DNA from: Galeopsis tetrahit | Lineage: Eukaryota > Streptophyta > Magnoliopsida > Lamiales > Lamiaceae | DNA length: 64,000 nt | Direction of reading: 5' to 3' | Assembly (NCBI GenBank): GCA_963675135.1 | Contig: OY776124.1 | Coordinates: 14,646,677-14,710,676 of the forward strand | Shown: piece after piece, positions 9,734 to 21,213 of the stretch | How positions within the stretch are numbered: the first letter of the stretch is position 1 | Layout of the letters: every line of letters begins with the position of its first letter | Translations under genes and position numbers: made by a program | Notes under the pieces: generated by a model | Database searches by the model: none | What the model was told of the DNA's origin: nothing | What the model saw: only the letters and a program-made list of their open reading frames with translations

Positions 9734-11001
9734 TGTTGGTCCCAAGTTGAGTTAATAATATTGAGTAAGCTAGTAAAAGTCTAGAGGGGAGGGGTGAATA
9801 GACTTTTAAAAATCTTTCAATATATCAGAATACGTAATGCGGAATTAATCAAAATAACAATGAGCCCAATCAAATTTATACTCAACTTATATTCGTAATT
9901 CGAACTTCTGTATGAACACTCTACTTGTCTTGTTTAGATAAGCAATTAAACACACAGTAAAGTAAATCAACACACAACGATTTTATAGTGGTTCGACAAT
10001 TTGTCTACATCCACTCTTACAACTCCAGTCGTGAAATTTATTAACTCTTCCAATCGAGTATTCTTGTGATTTTAAGTCCCAAGATATAAGACTTCGATCT
10101 TATCGATAACACTTCCAAGTGCTTCTTCGATCTAACAACTAGCTAAATACAAGTAACTAGCGACTTGAAACAAAAATGTAAAAAGTAAACTTCTCTAAGT
10201 CCAGTAGTAGCCTTCTTCGAATTCTTCACTTGTCTTCTGGCTTGAACTTTCTGAACTTTAACTCTGAGAGTGTATTTGCTTTGAATATCTCTTTGAACGC
10301 TTCAATTCTCTTGGTAACAGTAGTCTTCAAATGTAGAATACCATGGGGTATTTATAAGCTTCAACTTCAAGAACTTTCTATTATGTAACTAACATTTTCT
10401 TCAAAACTAACTTCTAACTGTTTTCTTTATCCATCCACGCGTTTCTTCAGTTAATTAGTTATTCTTTAACTAACTCTTCAATCCTTATCTTCAATACGCG
10501 TTTTTGTAACTAACTTCTGTCTTCTTGTCTTGTTTTGTTGCGCACCTGTCTTGTCTCCAACTTGACTTGTCTTGCGCAGGTCTTCTTCTGTAGACTCCAG
10601 CATAGAACTAATCTAGTCCTATTATCTAATCCTAAAAAGACTATTACATTACTTTAAGCTTTATAAAACAACTTAGTCATCTTAAAAACTATACAATGTT
10701 TATATCAATTACACATGTAAATTATGAGCTTCTATACAATGTTTAATATAACTCAATAACATCCTATAAAATTAATAAAGTATATTTATATTATAAGTAC
10801 TTGCCTTTTGTTATCTTGACAATACTTGTCTTGTGAACTAGTACTTGTCTTGTGAACTCTACTGATCTGTTCAAGATGTCTTCTCTTAACTAGACTAGGT
10901 CAGTCAATACTTAGAAAATATTCAAGTCTGCTTTTTGGCTTATCAAAACTTATCTCATCTTTTCATCATTTAGGACTTGTCTTAGGATTCATATCCCAAC
11001 A
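9734..11001 (-). repeat. 3' LTR of element B
   Basis: It starts TGTTGGTCCC and ends ATATCCCAACA on the + strand, i.e. TGTTGGGATAT...GGGACCAACA in element orientation. It matches 21228-22495 at about 98 percent by eye, with no length difference. TATAAATA in element orientation lies at 10349-10356. Confidence 0.95.
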
Positions 11002-11016
11002 ATTTCCCCCTTTTTT
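11002..11016 (-). other. Polypurine tract of element B
   Basis: On the - strand AAAAAAGGGGGAAAT abuts the LTR start. The preceding GTTTTGGCTTCAT word is shared with elements A and C. Confidence 0.85.
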
Positions 11017-11182
11017 ATGAAGCCAAAACTACTTGAATCTTTTCACAATAATATACTAGTTAAGTAGTTATCTTGTCTTTAAACACCAAAATAGTACTTA
11101 GGTTTTCATTCATTCAGATAAGATCAGTAGATATTACACATACTTAATCAAAATTAAAACTCAAAAGAAATTAAAAATAGAA

Positions 11183-12109
11183 CTAATCTGAGAGAGTACC
11201 TCCTTCTGGATTAGGAACACAAAACGCATCCAGGAGTCTCTTGTGTATCACCGAAATATGTTCTTCAGTCTCTATCTTCTCTTTATCCAGCAATTCTTCT
11301 TTAAACTTTTTGATGCGATTGAAATCAACTCTTTTTCCAGAACTCAGCATCGGAGTAGTCCATTTTAGAAAGATAGGCACCATAATATTGAAATTCACAG
11401 CAGCAGCTATCCTCATAATCAGATTCCATAGCTTCTTGTCTTGAACTTCCATGAATTTGTCAAATATAGAATAAAGTTCTTCAGAGCTTTCTGGATCTCC
11501 ATACTTACGAACTATCCAGTGATCTAACTCCCATTGCAACTTGACTTTGAACCAATCTTCACGATGTTCATTGTCAATGAAGTTGTCAATGAATGCGTCT
11601 TCAACTAGATCTGGATTTGCCTTCAACTTCTGCAACCTTCTTATATGCTTTCCAACTTTCTTCTTACTAGCATAGTGAGATTCATCATCAATCTTCTCAA
11701 CTATCTTTTGCTTTTTCACGATTGCAGTTGTCTCTTCTTCTGGTTCTTCAATCACCAGCTTCCTTTTCATTTGAGGTGACTGAACTTCTTCTTCAGGTAG
11801 AGCAATACCTTTGCCCTTTGCCTGTCTCTTCTGCTCTTCTGCTTCTAAATCAACTTTCTTAACAAGCCTTCCTCTCTTCGGCCTTCTTAACTCTTCTATA
11901 GCAGTAGCAGCAGCTTTCATTTCTGGTTCAGCACTTGACTTCTCTACCACTTTACTAGTCTCTTCCCCCTTTTTGGCTTCATCACTTGCCTTAAGAGTGA
12001 AAATAGAAGTAAAGCGAGTCATCTCTTCTTTAACAGCTTCTTTCATTGTTTCTGCAGCTAACTCAATTTGCCTCTGATGCGTCTTATCGCGACTCATCTT
12101 GCAAGACAA
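11183..12109 (-). CDS. additional ORF 2 (C-terminal part of env-like region), element B
   Basis: A 308-residue frame downstream of pol. It overlaps aORF1: the TGA of aORF1 overlaps an internal ATG of this frame (ATGA at 12094-12097). The N-terminal half is lysine- and glutamate-rich with basic clusters (RRPKRGR, MKRK, VKKQK) that could be nuclear localisation signals. The C-terminal ~140 residues look globular, with a WFKVKLQWELDHWIVRKYGD segment whose spacing matches the C-terminal ends of the aORFs in A (near 29840-29940) and C (near 60200-60265). No signal peptide or membrane segment is visible. Function unknown. Sireviruses are known to carry extra 3' ORFs; the two frames may be one ORF split by an indel. 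Confidence 0.7.
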   Translation of the reverse strand: MSCKMSRDKTHQRQIELAAETMKEAVKEEMTRFTSIFTLKASDEAKKGEETSKVVEKSSAEPEMKAAATAIEELRRPKRGRLVKKVDLEAEEQKRQAKGKGIALPEEEVQSPQMKRKLVIEEPEEETTAIVKKQKIVEKIDDESHYASKKKVGKHIRRLQKLKANPDLVEDAFIDNFIDNEHREDWFKVKLQWELDHWIVRKYGDPESSEELYSIFDKFMEVQDKKLWNLIMRIAAAVNFNIMVPIFLKWTTPMLSSGKRVDFNRIKKFKEELLDKEKIETEEHISVIHKRLLDAFCVPNPEGGTLSD

Positions 12110-14649
12110 TCAGTAGTAGATTCCAATTTCTTCGAATTAATGATCAATTCATCCTTAAAATGAGTAGCAGTCTGTCTAAGCAGCCTGTTCTGTTCTGTCA
12201 ACTCTGTTAGAACAGCTCGGGAACGCACCAACTGATCTTGTGCTTCTCGTCTATGCTCATCAGCAATTTCAATCTTAACTCTGTAGAGTCTCTCCATCTT
12301 ACTTGACTCTTCAGCTAAAGATCTTGCAAAGTTGATCGATCTCTTCTCCGAGTAGTCAACTTGCCTTTTCAAGAACTCTTCAATTTGAGCATACATTTCT
12401 TCTCTAAAAGACGAGTCCATCTTGTTGACCTCACCAACTATTAACTCTCTTGAGCTATCAACAAGTGACTGATTCTGTTCAACTAACACGTCTTTTAACT
12501 TTGAGTTTAAGAATTCATCTATAGACGACTGAACAACTTCCTTCAAGTCCGTCTTTAATGCATCTAGATATCCTTCAGGAAAAACTTGAGTAGATCGAGT
12601 TTCAGATACCTCATCATCTTTGATAGCGATCTCATCTTCATAAAAAATGAATGCTTCTACAAACTCCTCATCTTCTTCACCAAGTTCGATCAAATCGACT
12701 TCTTCTTCAGCACTTTCAGCTTCATCTTCAAGATGATCAGGGACATTCTCTTCAAGAGGTTCTGAAGTCTGAATAGCAGCATCAACGAGCTCAGCTTTCG
12801 ACTCTTCTTCCAGTAGATCAGTTTGAATACCAACATCAAACTTAAATTCTGAACACAACACCTCATCAGGAATTTTCAGCATTCTCTTCACAAGAGCAGT
12901 TAGGGCATGGGCAGGAGATAACTCAGAATGGTCTTGAACTCCACTGTTCTCCTTTTGCTCCATCTCCCAATCCATAAAATTGGAGATTCCTCCCATCCCT
13001 AAGATGACTTCAAAAAGGTCGTCTGTTGGGGACTTCTTCAATGCAACCCACGTGCAAATCCTAAGAAGTTTCTCATACTGCTCTGTCGAAGTGTCTATCT
13101 CAATAGACGAGAGCTTCTTCTTCAAATTGTTGCTCACCTTCGCATGAATTCTCTTCTCCCTTAAGCACATAGGATAATAAACCAGGGATTCGAATCTAGT
13201 TTCAGAAGGGATCTGAGCAGGTGGGGTCCCTGCTTCAGTTGTTGCAGTGGCAACTGGAGTCTTTTCTGAAATAGATGGGTTAAGGGGTTCAACATATTCT
13301 GTTGTGGTTGAGGGAATTTGGATTGTGGTTTCTAGGGGCTTTGATGTGGCTAGGTTTGGTGTGACAACTGTAGGAGTATCAGTTGTGTCAAATATAGTAG
13401 TGTCTTGGGTTATGTTGGCTCTCAGTGGTTGTACTGCCAACACAGAAGAGGATTTGGGTACAGGCTTGGCATGAGATCGGAGTGATCTTGCCTTGGTTTT
13501 AACAGGGAGAGATAGAGGAATTGACAAAGTTCGAGAAGAAGTACCAACCTTTTCTTCAGTCGACTTGTCTGGTGAAGGACTCGACTCGACTCTCACCAGT
13601 CGATAAACTTGCAACTCTTCCTCTTTCTCCTTAGACTCCTTGTCTGATTGAGTTTCCTCAGAATCCTTTGCAGCTTCAAACATAGCTTCTTTCGGCACAT
13701 ACTGAACTAGCCTTCCACTAGTTCCAACTTCAGCTACTTCATCAGATTGTTCAGCATCTGATTCATCTTCCTCAGAACTAGACGAGGCAGCTTCATACAT
13801 TGCATCTTCAGGATTGATTTCAACCTGTCTGGGGGCAGCATCTCTACCAGCAGCTTGCTTCGCAAGAGCCTCCTTCTTCAGATAATGCTTCAGTGGATGA
13901 AATGGCTTGCCCTTACTCCAGCTCGTCTTGTTTGGAAGTAAGATCGGTAGCAAAATGCTAAGTTTGTTTCCAAAACTTACTGCAGTAGATACGACCCAGT
14001 TGACTGTATTGGTGTCAACTTGAACATTCTTCTTGAAATGCATCAATCTATCCAAGAAGAGCTTAGTCCAGTTCCCTTCAGTGATGCCATCATGAATTAC
14101 GGCCATCACTCTTGCTTTTTGAAGTGTCACCGAGTCAAAACTCCCAGTGACTCCGAGCAGCATCTTTGAGGAAATATCCAACAAAGTCTTGAATTTGTCA
14201 AGTAATTGATTCTTCATCACTGCTGGGATCTTTCCATCACGATTCAATTTTAGATTCTTTCCACAAAATATGCTAAGATATTTTAACTCCTGTCCTTCAG
14301 CATATCTTTCGATATCAATTGATCCGGACGGTAGCTTCAAGGCTTCAGTTACGATCTCACGAGTAATTTCTACTCGCCTTCTACCAACAAAAGCTTCAAT
14401 GGAGTCGTCTTGTCTTGTGGCGTAGAATTCCAGGGCTTCTTCTTCTAAAACCACCTCTGGAAATCCTTCCAAATAAGGTCTTAAACCACATCTCCAACAC
14501 TTCATGAGGATCTCTTTGTTGTCATCGGTGTGGTTTCCTTTGAAAAACACAGATCCTTCTACATGCACTTTTCCTTCTGTGATATACTTCCCTAAATCAA
14601 ATCTTGCCTGCATGTTAGTGCGAGCATCGAATATCGAAACGATTGACAT
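12094..14649 (-). CDS. additional ORF 1 (env-like region), element B
   Basis: An intact 851-residue frame. Residues about 1-230 look globular and include KARVMAVIHDGITEGNW, which parallels KLRVMAAVIDSAERRVKFDW in the aORF1 of element A, so the N-terminal domain is shared. It recalls the putative plant transposon-protein domains seen in gypsy elements, a remembered resemblance only. The middle is acidic, Ser/Thr/Pro-rich and low in complexity. Residues about 690-850 are a heptad-rich coiled coil (YLDALKTDLKEVVQSSIDEF onward). No hydrophobic signal or transmembrane stretch is evident, which argues against a classical envelope protein. It lies about 900 bp after pol. Confidence 0.75.
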   Translation of the reverse strand: MSIVSIFDARTNMQARFDLGKYITEGKVHVEGSVFFKGNHTDDNKEILMKCWRCGLRPYLEGFPEVVLEEEALEFYATRQDDSIEAFVGRRRVEITREIVTEALKLPSGSIDIERYAEGQELKYLSIFCGKNLKLNRDGKIPAVMKNQLLDKFKTLLDISSKMLLGVTGSFDSVTLQKARVMAVIHDGITEGNWTKLFLDRLMHFKKNVQVDTNTVNWVVSTAVSFGNKLSILLPILLPNKTSWSKGKPFHPLKHYLKKEALAKQAAGRDAAPRQVEINPEDAMYEAASSSSEEDESDAEQSDEVAEVGTSGRLVQYVPKEAMFEAAKDSEETQSDKESKEKEEELQVYRLVRVESSPSPDKSTEEKVGTSSRTLSIPLSLPVKTKARSLRSHAKPVPKSSSVLAVQPLRANITQDTTIFDTTDTPTVVTPNLATSKPLETTIQIPSTTTEYVEPLNPSISEKTPVATATTEAGTPPAQIPSETRFESLVYYPMCLREKRIHAKVSNNLKKKLSSIEIDTSTEQYEKLLRICTWVALKKSPTDDLFEVILGMGGISNFMDWEMEQKENSGVQDHSELSPAHALTALVKRMLKIPDEVLCSEFKFDVGIQTDLLEEESKAELVDAAIQTSEPLEENVPDHLEDEAESAEEEVDLIELGEEDEEFVEAFIFYEDEIAIKDDEVSETRSTQVFPEGYLDALKTDLKEVVQSSIDEFLNSKLKDVLVEQNQSLVDSSRELIVGEVNKMDSSFREEMYAQIEEFLKRQVDYSEKRSINFARSLAEESSKMERLYRVKIEIADEHRREAQDQLVRSRAVLTELTEQNRLLRQTATHFKDELIINSKKLESTTDCLAR

Positions 14650-15555
14650 AATGAAGGATTTATGAGAATCGAGCAGATTTAAAAATGTTGAATGCTTGAG
14701 AAGTTATGAAAATCGAGAAGTTATGAACTTGTGAGAGGTTGAAGAATGAAATAGTTTGGGTTTTGTTAAACCTTGAGCTTTGAATCAATGGTTAAGATCA
14801 AAAGATTTGATCCAATGGACAGATATGAAAGTCCTTTGAAATTCAGTTTACGGAATCGAGAATATTACGTGATTTGATATTGTAAAATTTGAAATCCGCC
14901 TTTTCTATTGGTTAAGACAGAGGAGTGTACTCATCTGACCTAGCATAGTAAAAATTTAGGCGCGAACTGGGTATATACACCTCATTAAAGGGAGTGTATA
15001 AATCCATTCCTAGGTTTTTCAAAATTTCATATTATCACATCACCTTAATACTTTTAATTTGTTTTGATTAAACACTTAGAGTATTTAAATCGTAAGAACA
15101 CTTATCTTGTCTGTTCGAGTCTATTCAAAACAGACGAGTAGACTAATGCGCACCAGACGAGTTCCCCCTTCGACTGTGCTTGTCTGTTCTGAATGTCGAA
15201 CGGCTTTTTGTGCCTGTCTTATCTTGTGCTATACATTTGATAAGATACATATAGTAGAGTAGAATAATTAATTTGAATATCAGTCTAGTATAGTAATCAA
15301 GGTTTTGAACAAGATGACTTTTAACAAACTTAAGAGTCAACATAAGGATATTTAAGAAATCACAGATTCCCCCTTAAATGTTTATTCCCTTAGTATTACC
15401 CTCAGCTTTACCAGCTTCCTCATCGGGTTGTTTGGTCATCTTGTCTGACCTTGTTTACCTGTCTGTTGAGCGAATAGACGAGTGCTCTGCTTTTCGTGGT
15501 AATTTGTCTGTTGCTCCTTTCTTCTTAGAGATGTACCTGTCTGGTTAGTACATTG
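14650..15555 (-). other. Spacer between pol and aORF1 of element B
   Basis: No credible ORF. A TATATA word at 14972-14977 lies about 320 bp upstream of the aORF1 start and could be part of an internal promoter; this is weak evidence. Confidence 0.4.
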
Positions 15556-18506
15556 CTACATACTAGTAGGGTCTAGATCAATTAGTCCTAGACTAATGCA
15601 TAATTCACAAAATCTAGCCTCATGTAATGGTTTTGTAAAAATACCAGCTCTTTGAAAATCAGTGTGAATCTTTTCCATGCGAATATCCTTCTTTTCTACA
15701 TGATCACGTATGAAATGATGTTTCACGTCAACATGCTTACATCGTGTGTGCAAAACAGGATTTTGTGTAATGGCAATAGCACTGTTACTGTCACAGAATA
15801 TGGGAACATTTGATTCACAGATATTATAATCTCTAAGCTGTTGAATAAGCCACAATAATTGACTACAACAACTACCAGCAGCCATGTACTCAGCTTCTGT
15901 AGAAGAGGTAGCAACACTTGTCTGCTTTTTCGAAAACCATGAAATGAGTTTTGTGCCTAAGAATTGACAAGAAGCAGATGTAGATTTCCTATTTATTCTA
16001 CAACCACCAAAATCAGAATCAGAGTAGCCACTTATGGATAAATCATCATTTGAAGGATACCATATACCACGATTGATGGTTCCTTTCAAATATTTCAGAA
16101 TCCTTTTAGTGGTTTCCATATGACTCTCTTTTGGATTAGCTTGAAATCGAGCACATACGCCAACAAAAAATGCAATGTCCGGTCTACTAGCAGTCAAGTA
16201 CAATAATGAACCAATAAGACCACGGTAATGAGTTTGATCAGCACACTTACCATTTTTGTCTGGATCCATCCTGTAGGTAGGTTGCATAGGAACTCCAGAA
16301 GATTTACAAGTCTTAATACCATACTTGTCTAGTAGATTACGAGTATACTTTGCTTGGTTTATGAAAATCCCATCAGGGTTTTGTTTTACTTGAAGTCCAA
16401 GAAAATAGGTCATCTCTCCCATCATGGACATTTCAAACTTACTTTGCATGAGTGTAGAAAAGCTTTCACTCAGCTTTTTGTTGGGTGATCCGAAAATGAT
16501 ATCATCCACGTAAATTTGAACAAGTAGGATGTCCTTACATTCTTGTCTTCTGAACAAGGTTCTATCGACCTTGCCCTTAGTAAAACCATTCTCTAATAGA
16601 AATTGAGAAAGAGTATCGTACCATGCTCTGGGAGTTTGCTTTAATCCATATAAGGTTTTCTTCAATTTGTACACTTGGTTGCCTTTCACTTCGAAACCTG
16701 GAGGTTGTTCAACATACACTTCTTCCACAAGAATACCGTTAAGAAATGCACTTTTAACATCCATTTGATATACAGTAAACTTCATATAGGCAGCATATGC
16801 AAGAAACAATCTTATGGCTTCTAGTCTACCAACAGGTGCATAAGTTTCATCATAATCTATGCCTTCAGCTTGAGAATACCTTGAGCAACTAGTCTAGCCT
16901 TATTTCAAACGACTACATCATTCTCATCTTTCTTGTTCTTGAAAATCCATCGTGTGCCTACTACATTATGATGTTTAGGTCTATCGACAAGTTCCCAGAC
17001 GTCGTTTCGAACAAACTGGTTCAACTCGTCTTGCATAGCAATGATCCAATTACTATCAGCCAATGCCTCATTAATGGTCTTAGGCTCGATAGATGAGAGG
17101 AAACAACACCAGCAAAACAAAGATGGACTAGGTTGTTCTTGCGACTCAAAGAGTTGTCGTCTAGTCTTCACACCAACAGTAGAGTCACCAATGATATTCT
17201 CAGTATCATGAGCAGATTTCCATGTTTTTCTAGTCTTAGCATGCATACTATCATCATCTAGATCAACTATAGCATCATGCATTTCAATATCATTTACATC
17301 AGAAGATTTAATAGGAGTAGACGAGTCGACTAGCTCAGGCATGTCAACTGGTCTAGAAGATTTACCTTGAACACTCACCTTTTCCTTTTCATCAGACTCG
17401 AGAGCTTTCATGAACGGGTTATAGGCTTGAACAGATTCATAAACTTCTGATTCTTGGTCAGTTTGGATCGATAGATCAGTTACCTTTTTACTGATCTAGT
17501 CGGCAGACGAGTCCTGTAGGGATTCATCGAAAACTACATGTGGTGTTTCTTCCACACATAAGGTAGAGTAGTTGAATACTTTGAATGCTTTTCTAGTCGA
17601 GGAGTATCCTAAGAATATCCCCTCGTCTGCTTTAGCATCAAATGCATTCAACTTGCTTTTCCCATTGTTATGGAGAAAACACTTACAACCAAATATATGG
17701 AAATATGAAACTCTAGGTTTTCGACCTTTCCATACCTCATAGGGCGTCTTACCTAGTACTTTATTGATAGCACTTCTGTTTTGGGAATGGCATGCAGTAT
17801 TGATTGCTTCTGCCCAAAACTTCTGAGGAGTGTTGTACTCTGTCAGCATGGTCCTGCAGGCCTCTTTGAGGGTTCTGTTTCTCCGTTCTGCTACTCAATT
17901 TTGTTGTGGTGTCCTTGCTGCACTAGTAAGGTGCTGGATACCACGCTCTTTACCTTTCTGACAGGCATCGCATACATGTGACTTGAAATAGATTTCGTTG
18001 GGTATACCTTCAACAAGGTAATCTCTTGCGATCTTATTAATCACCTTAAAGTTCATGTGGCAAAGGCGTCTATGCCAAAGCCAACTGATCTCTTTGGGTG
18101 TCTTAGTAAGAAGACAAGTGTCCCGCGGACAACTATTCCAATTCACGATAAGCAGTACGGTATGAGTCCTCTTGTCTATGATTTTGCACTTTTGACTTTT
18201 GAACTGCACTTTGTAACCTCGATCACAGAACTGTGAAACAGATAATAGATTATATTTCAAACCTTCTACGTATGATACATCTTGTATCTCTACGTCGCCA
18301 TTTCGGATATAGCCAAAGCCTTTTGTGATGGCTGTAGAGCTATCACCGAATATAACCTTTGGTCCTTCTTGCTCATAGTAGCTTGATAGAAGTGCCTTGG
18401 TACCAGTCATGTGGTACGAACAACCACTGTCTATGTACCAGGTTTCTCCTACTGAGCCACCCTTCTTGTATAGATCGAGTCGACCCTGCATTAGATGATA
18501 TTCCAT
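15556..18506 (-). pseudogene. pol: pol of element B with integrase-core deletion
   Basis: On the - strand: protease WYIDSGCSYHMTG near 18440; integrase zinc region WHRRLCHMNF to CDACQKGK near 17960; then directly HLTSAARTPQQN. About 105 residues present in A, including the first two catalytic aspartates, are missing. The integrase C-terminus (FWAEAINTACHSQNRS, HIFGCKCF, GYSSTRKAF) follows, then RT (WELVDRP, AFLNG, YGLKQTPRAW, YVDDIIFGSP near 16500) and RNase H ending near 15556. Breaks are TGA at 17895-17897, TAG at 17496-17498, TGA at 16905-16907 and a frameshift near 16860. RT/RNase H from 16809 to 15556 is a single open frame. Confidence 0.88.
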
Positions 18507-18526
18507 AATTTAGGTACCCTTCTTGT

Positions 18527-21064
18527 CTATTGGGGTCCTGGGGGGTTAGTCGAGTTCAACGGAATCCAAATATACATTGGAGTCCTGAACAAGTTTGATC
18601 TTCTAAGCTTTCGACCATATTTGTTGCAAAATAAGACCCTGTTGTCCTTATCTGGCCTATCAGCAGTTCTTGGGTCTACTCGTCTGAGGTAGCCTTTTGA
18701 CTTAACCTCTACTTGAGTAGGCACAGGCCTGTGATAGATAGAGTAGGGCTTGTATGCATTGGGGCCATACGGTTTATAGACATGTTTAGGTCTTTCTTCT
18801 CCTTCGATATCATACGATTCAGGCGGAGGATATAAGACGGGTTGAATATGATATTTGGGAGCCACATTCCTAGGCCTAGACGAGTAGAGCTGAGACTGCC
18901 TTATGAAAGGAGGTCTAGGCTCTCTCCATCTAGTCTGTACTTGTCTAGTACTCGTCTCCTCAGGATACCAATCCTCGTATCTTACCTGGTTTGGTCGTCC
19001 ACGATTAGAGGTCCTTTTTCGACTTGTCTTAGACTGAACATGTCTGTTGTTAACATTCTTTTTACCACCTTTGGTAATCGGAGTGTTAGCACCAGTTTGC
19101 TTGAGTATAGTGCCTTGGAATGTTGTTCCAGTATCGTATTCCATTGGTCTTTTGCCTTTATCATGTGTCAAAGAGCTTGAACCAACTTCAATAGGGTTCT
19201 CAATGACGTGAGTAGGCGAGTTAAGTGTTTCATCACCCAACCCTGTCTTATCATTTGGAGCCCTATACCTATCTGACAGTTTTTGATTGGTCATTGAAGA
19301 TTTAATCAAGTCAGTAAGTTTAAGGTCCAAATTTACGACCTCAGTCTCTAAGAACTTATTGCGTTCTCCAAGCTTATCGCACTTTCTTTTTAAAACATTG
19401 AATTCATGTTTCTCAGTAGCATGTGTCTTAAGTAGGTCTTGATACAACTTGTCTGTCAATGCACACTTGTCTTTGAGTTGTCTCAACTCTTCTTGCAAGC
19501 GTTCATTTAGAACTGTTATATTAGGATCTACTTTGGACTGAGCTTCCTTGAGATCAATGATTTCTTGTTTTAAAATGATGTTTTCGTCACTGACTTCCAT
19601 GAACGCCTTATTAGCGAGTAGGAGGTCTTCTTCAGTCACACCAGTAGAGTGATGAAGTCTACTCCCTACACCACTATCGGCTGTATCACTTTCATCAGAG
19701 TCTGATTCATCACATGATTGGAATGAAGTTGCAGATGATACCTCTTGCTCAATTTTAGCCATGCAGCAGAGTCCATCATCAGCTATGAATGCTTCATCAT
19801 GATCAGACGGGTAGCTAGATGAAGACGATGGTAACTCGTCTAAGTCCGTTTCAGAGTCATTGTTGGCCATCATTGCCTTCTTACCCCTGTTGTATCTTCT
19901 TTCCCTTCTTGCCTTGCGTTCTTCACGATCACCAGTGCTCAGGTCTGGACATTCATAAATGTAGTAACCTGGTTTCTCACAGTTATAGCATAAAGGATCG
20001 TTAGTAGACTTTTTAATAGGAGATTTATCCCTGCGCTTATCACGTCTATCAGAACGCTGAATCTTCCTATCATCGGACTCTCTATCTCGTCTGTTACTTT
20101 TCGAGACTTCGTCTCTCCTTTCGGACGAGTTTCGGTCTCGTCTGGTCTCAGACGAGTTCTTAGAAGTAGAACCTCTATAGTCTTTATAGAACTTCTTATA
20201 TCTACCATAGCGCTTGTTTAGTCGGTCGAACTTCCTAACCATAAGGTTCATCTGATCTTTCAGACTTAGATCAGACTTGTCTAACTCGTCTCTTATGCTA
20301 GCAGGCTTGGACCTGTCTACTCTAGAGCTCTTAGACGTAGTAGACTTAAAAGCAACATTCTTCGACACAGCTTTCTCCCTATCACTACTGGCAATTGGTT
20401 CTTCCTCATCTAATTCGAACTCATGCACCTTCAGGGTCTGGAACATGGTTTCTGAGGGCCATGAATCAATATCTTGTGTGGATTTAATGATCATCTTGAC
20501 CATTTTCCATCTTTCATCCAAAGCCTTCAAGATTCTCAGGTTAATCTCTCTTTCAGTATAAGTCTTTCCTAGTACTTCAAGATCATTCATGATTTTAGTA
20601 AATCGAGTATCCAGTTCATCAATGGATTCACCTGGCTTCATCTTAAATGTTTCAAACCTTTGGATAGCTGTGGACAATTTGCTTTCTTTGATCAGCGTAG
20701 TGCCTTCACAAAGAACAGCTAATTTGTCCCACATTTGCTTGGCAGTCTTACATTTTAAAACTTTACCAAGATACTCGTTTGGTAAGGTGTGTAAAATATA
20801 ATTCTTAGCAAGACTATCCAAATTGTTTTGACGCATTTCTTCAGAAGTGAATTCTGGCCTTGGTTTAACAATCAGCTCGCCAACGTCTTTGGTTGGATCC
20901 AGTGTAGCAGTGTTTTTGATCATGGTAACGACTGGTCCTTCTTTGATCACAGAGACCATCAGATCATGAGTTGAGCTGAAGATGGTTTCCATCCTCAACT
21001 TCCAGTAGTCGTAGTCCTGAACAGAGAACTTGGGAAGTTTGTTAGCACTTATCTCAAGAGACAT
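18527..21064 (-). CDS. gag: gag of element B
   Basis: An unbroken 845-residue frame from ATG 21064. The UBN2-like N-terminus has QDYDYWKLRMETIF near residue 17, MWDKLAVLCEGT near 110 and RETINLRIL-like sequence (REINLRILKAL) near 170. A Lys/Arg/Asp/Ser-rich linker precedes the zinc knuckle CYNCEKPGYYIYEC, in which the usual His is Tyr. A long coiled coil follows (LLANKAFMEVSDENIILKQE onward), then a basic Arg/Pro/Tyr-rich tail ending in IWIP. It is highly similar to Gag of element C, so B and C are sister families. Pol starts about 20 bases later in another frame. Confidence 0.92.
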   Translation of the reverse strand: MSLEISANKLPKFSVQDYDYWKLRMETIFSSTHDLMVSVIKEGPVVTMIKNTATLDPTKDVGELIVKPRPEFTSEEMRQNNLDSLAKNYILHTLPNEYLGKVLKCKTAKQMWDKLAVLCEGTTLIKESKLSTAIQRFETFKMKPGESIDELDTRFTKIMNDLEVLGKTYTEREINLRILKALDERWKMVKMIIKSTQDIDSWPSETMFQTLKVHEFELDEEEPIASSDREKAVSKNVAFKSTTSKSSRVDRSKPASIRDELDKSDLSLKDQMNLMVRKFDRLNKRYGRYKKFYKDYRGSTSKNSSETRRDRNSSERRDEVSKSNRRDRESDDRKIQRSDRRDKRRDKSPIKKSTNDPLCYNCEKPGYYIYECPDLSTGDREERKARRERRYNRGKKAMMANNDSETDLDELPSSSSSYPSDHDEAFIADDGLCCMAKIEQEVSSATSFQSCDESDSDESDTADSGVGSRLHHSTGVTEEDLLLANKAFMEVSDENIILKQEIIDLKEAQSKVDPNITVLNERLQEELRQLKDKCALTDKLYQDLLKTHATEKHEFNVLKRKCDKLGERNKFLETEVVNLDLKLTDLIKSSMTNQKLSDRYRAPNDKTGLGDETLNSPTHVIENPIEVGSSSLTHDKGKRPMEYDTGTTFQGTILKQTGANTPITKGGKKNVNNRHVQSKTSRKRTSNRGRPNQVRYEDWYPEETSTRQVQTRWREPRPPFIRQSQLYSSRPRNVAPKYHIQPVLYPPPESYDIEGEERPKHVYKPYGPNAYKPYSIYHRPVPTQVEVKSKGYLRRVDPRTADRPDKDNRVLFCNKYGRKLRRSNLFRTPMYIWIPLNSTNPPGPQ

Positions 21065-21213
21065 GTTTGAGCTGTTTGATCAGTTTAGGATAATAGCAAG
21101 AAATCAAGATACAGATATATCAAGAAAGAGTAGTATGAATCAGATCACACACGAACCAAGACTTCACTCAAAGTCTTTAAATGTTATCAAGAAACAGCAG
21201 TTCGAAAACTACT

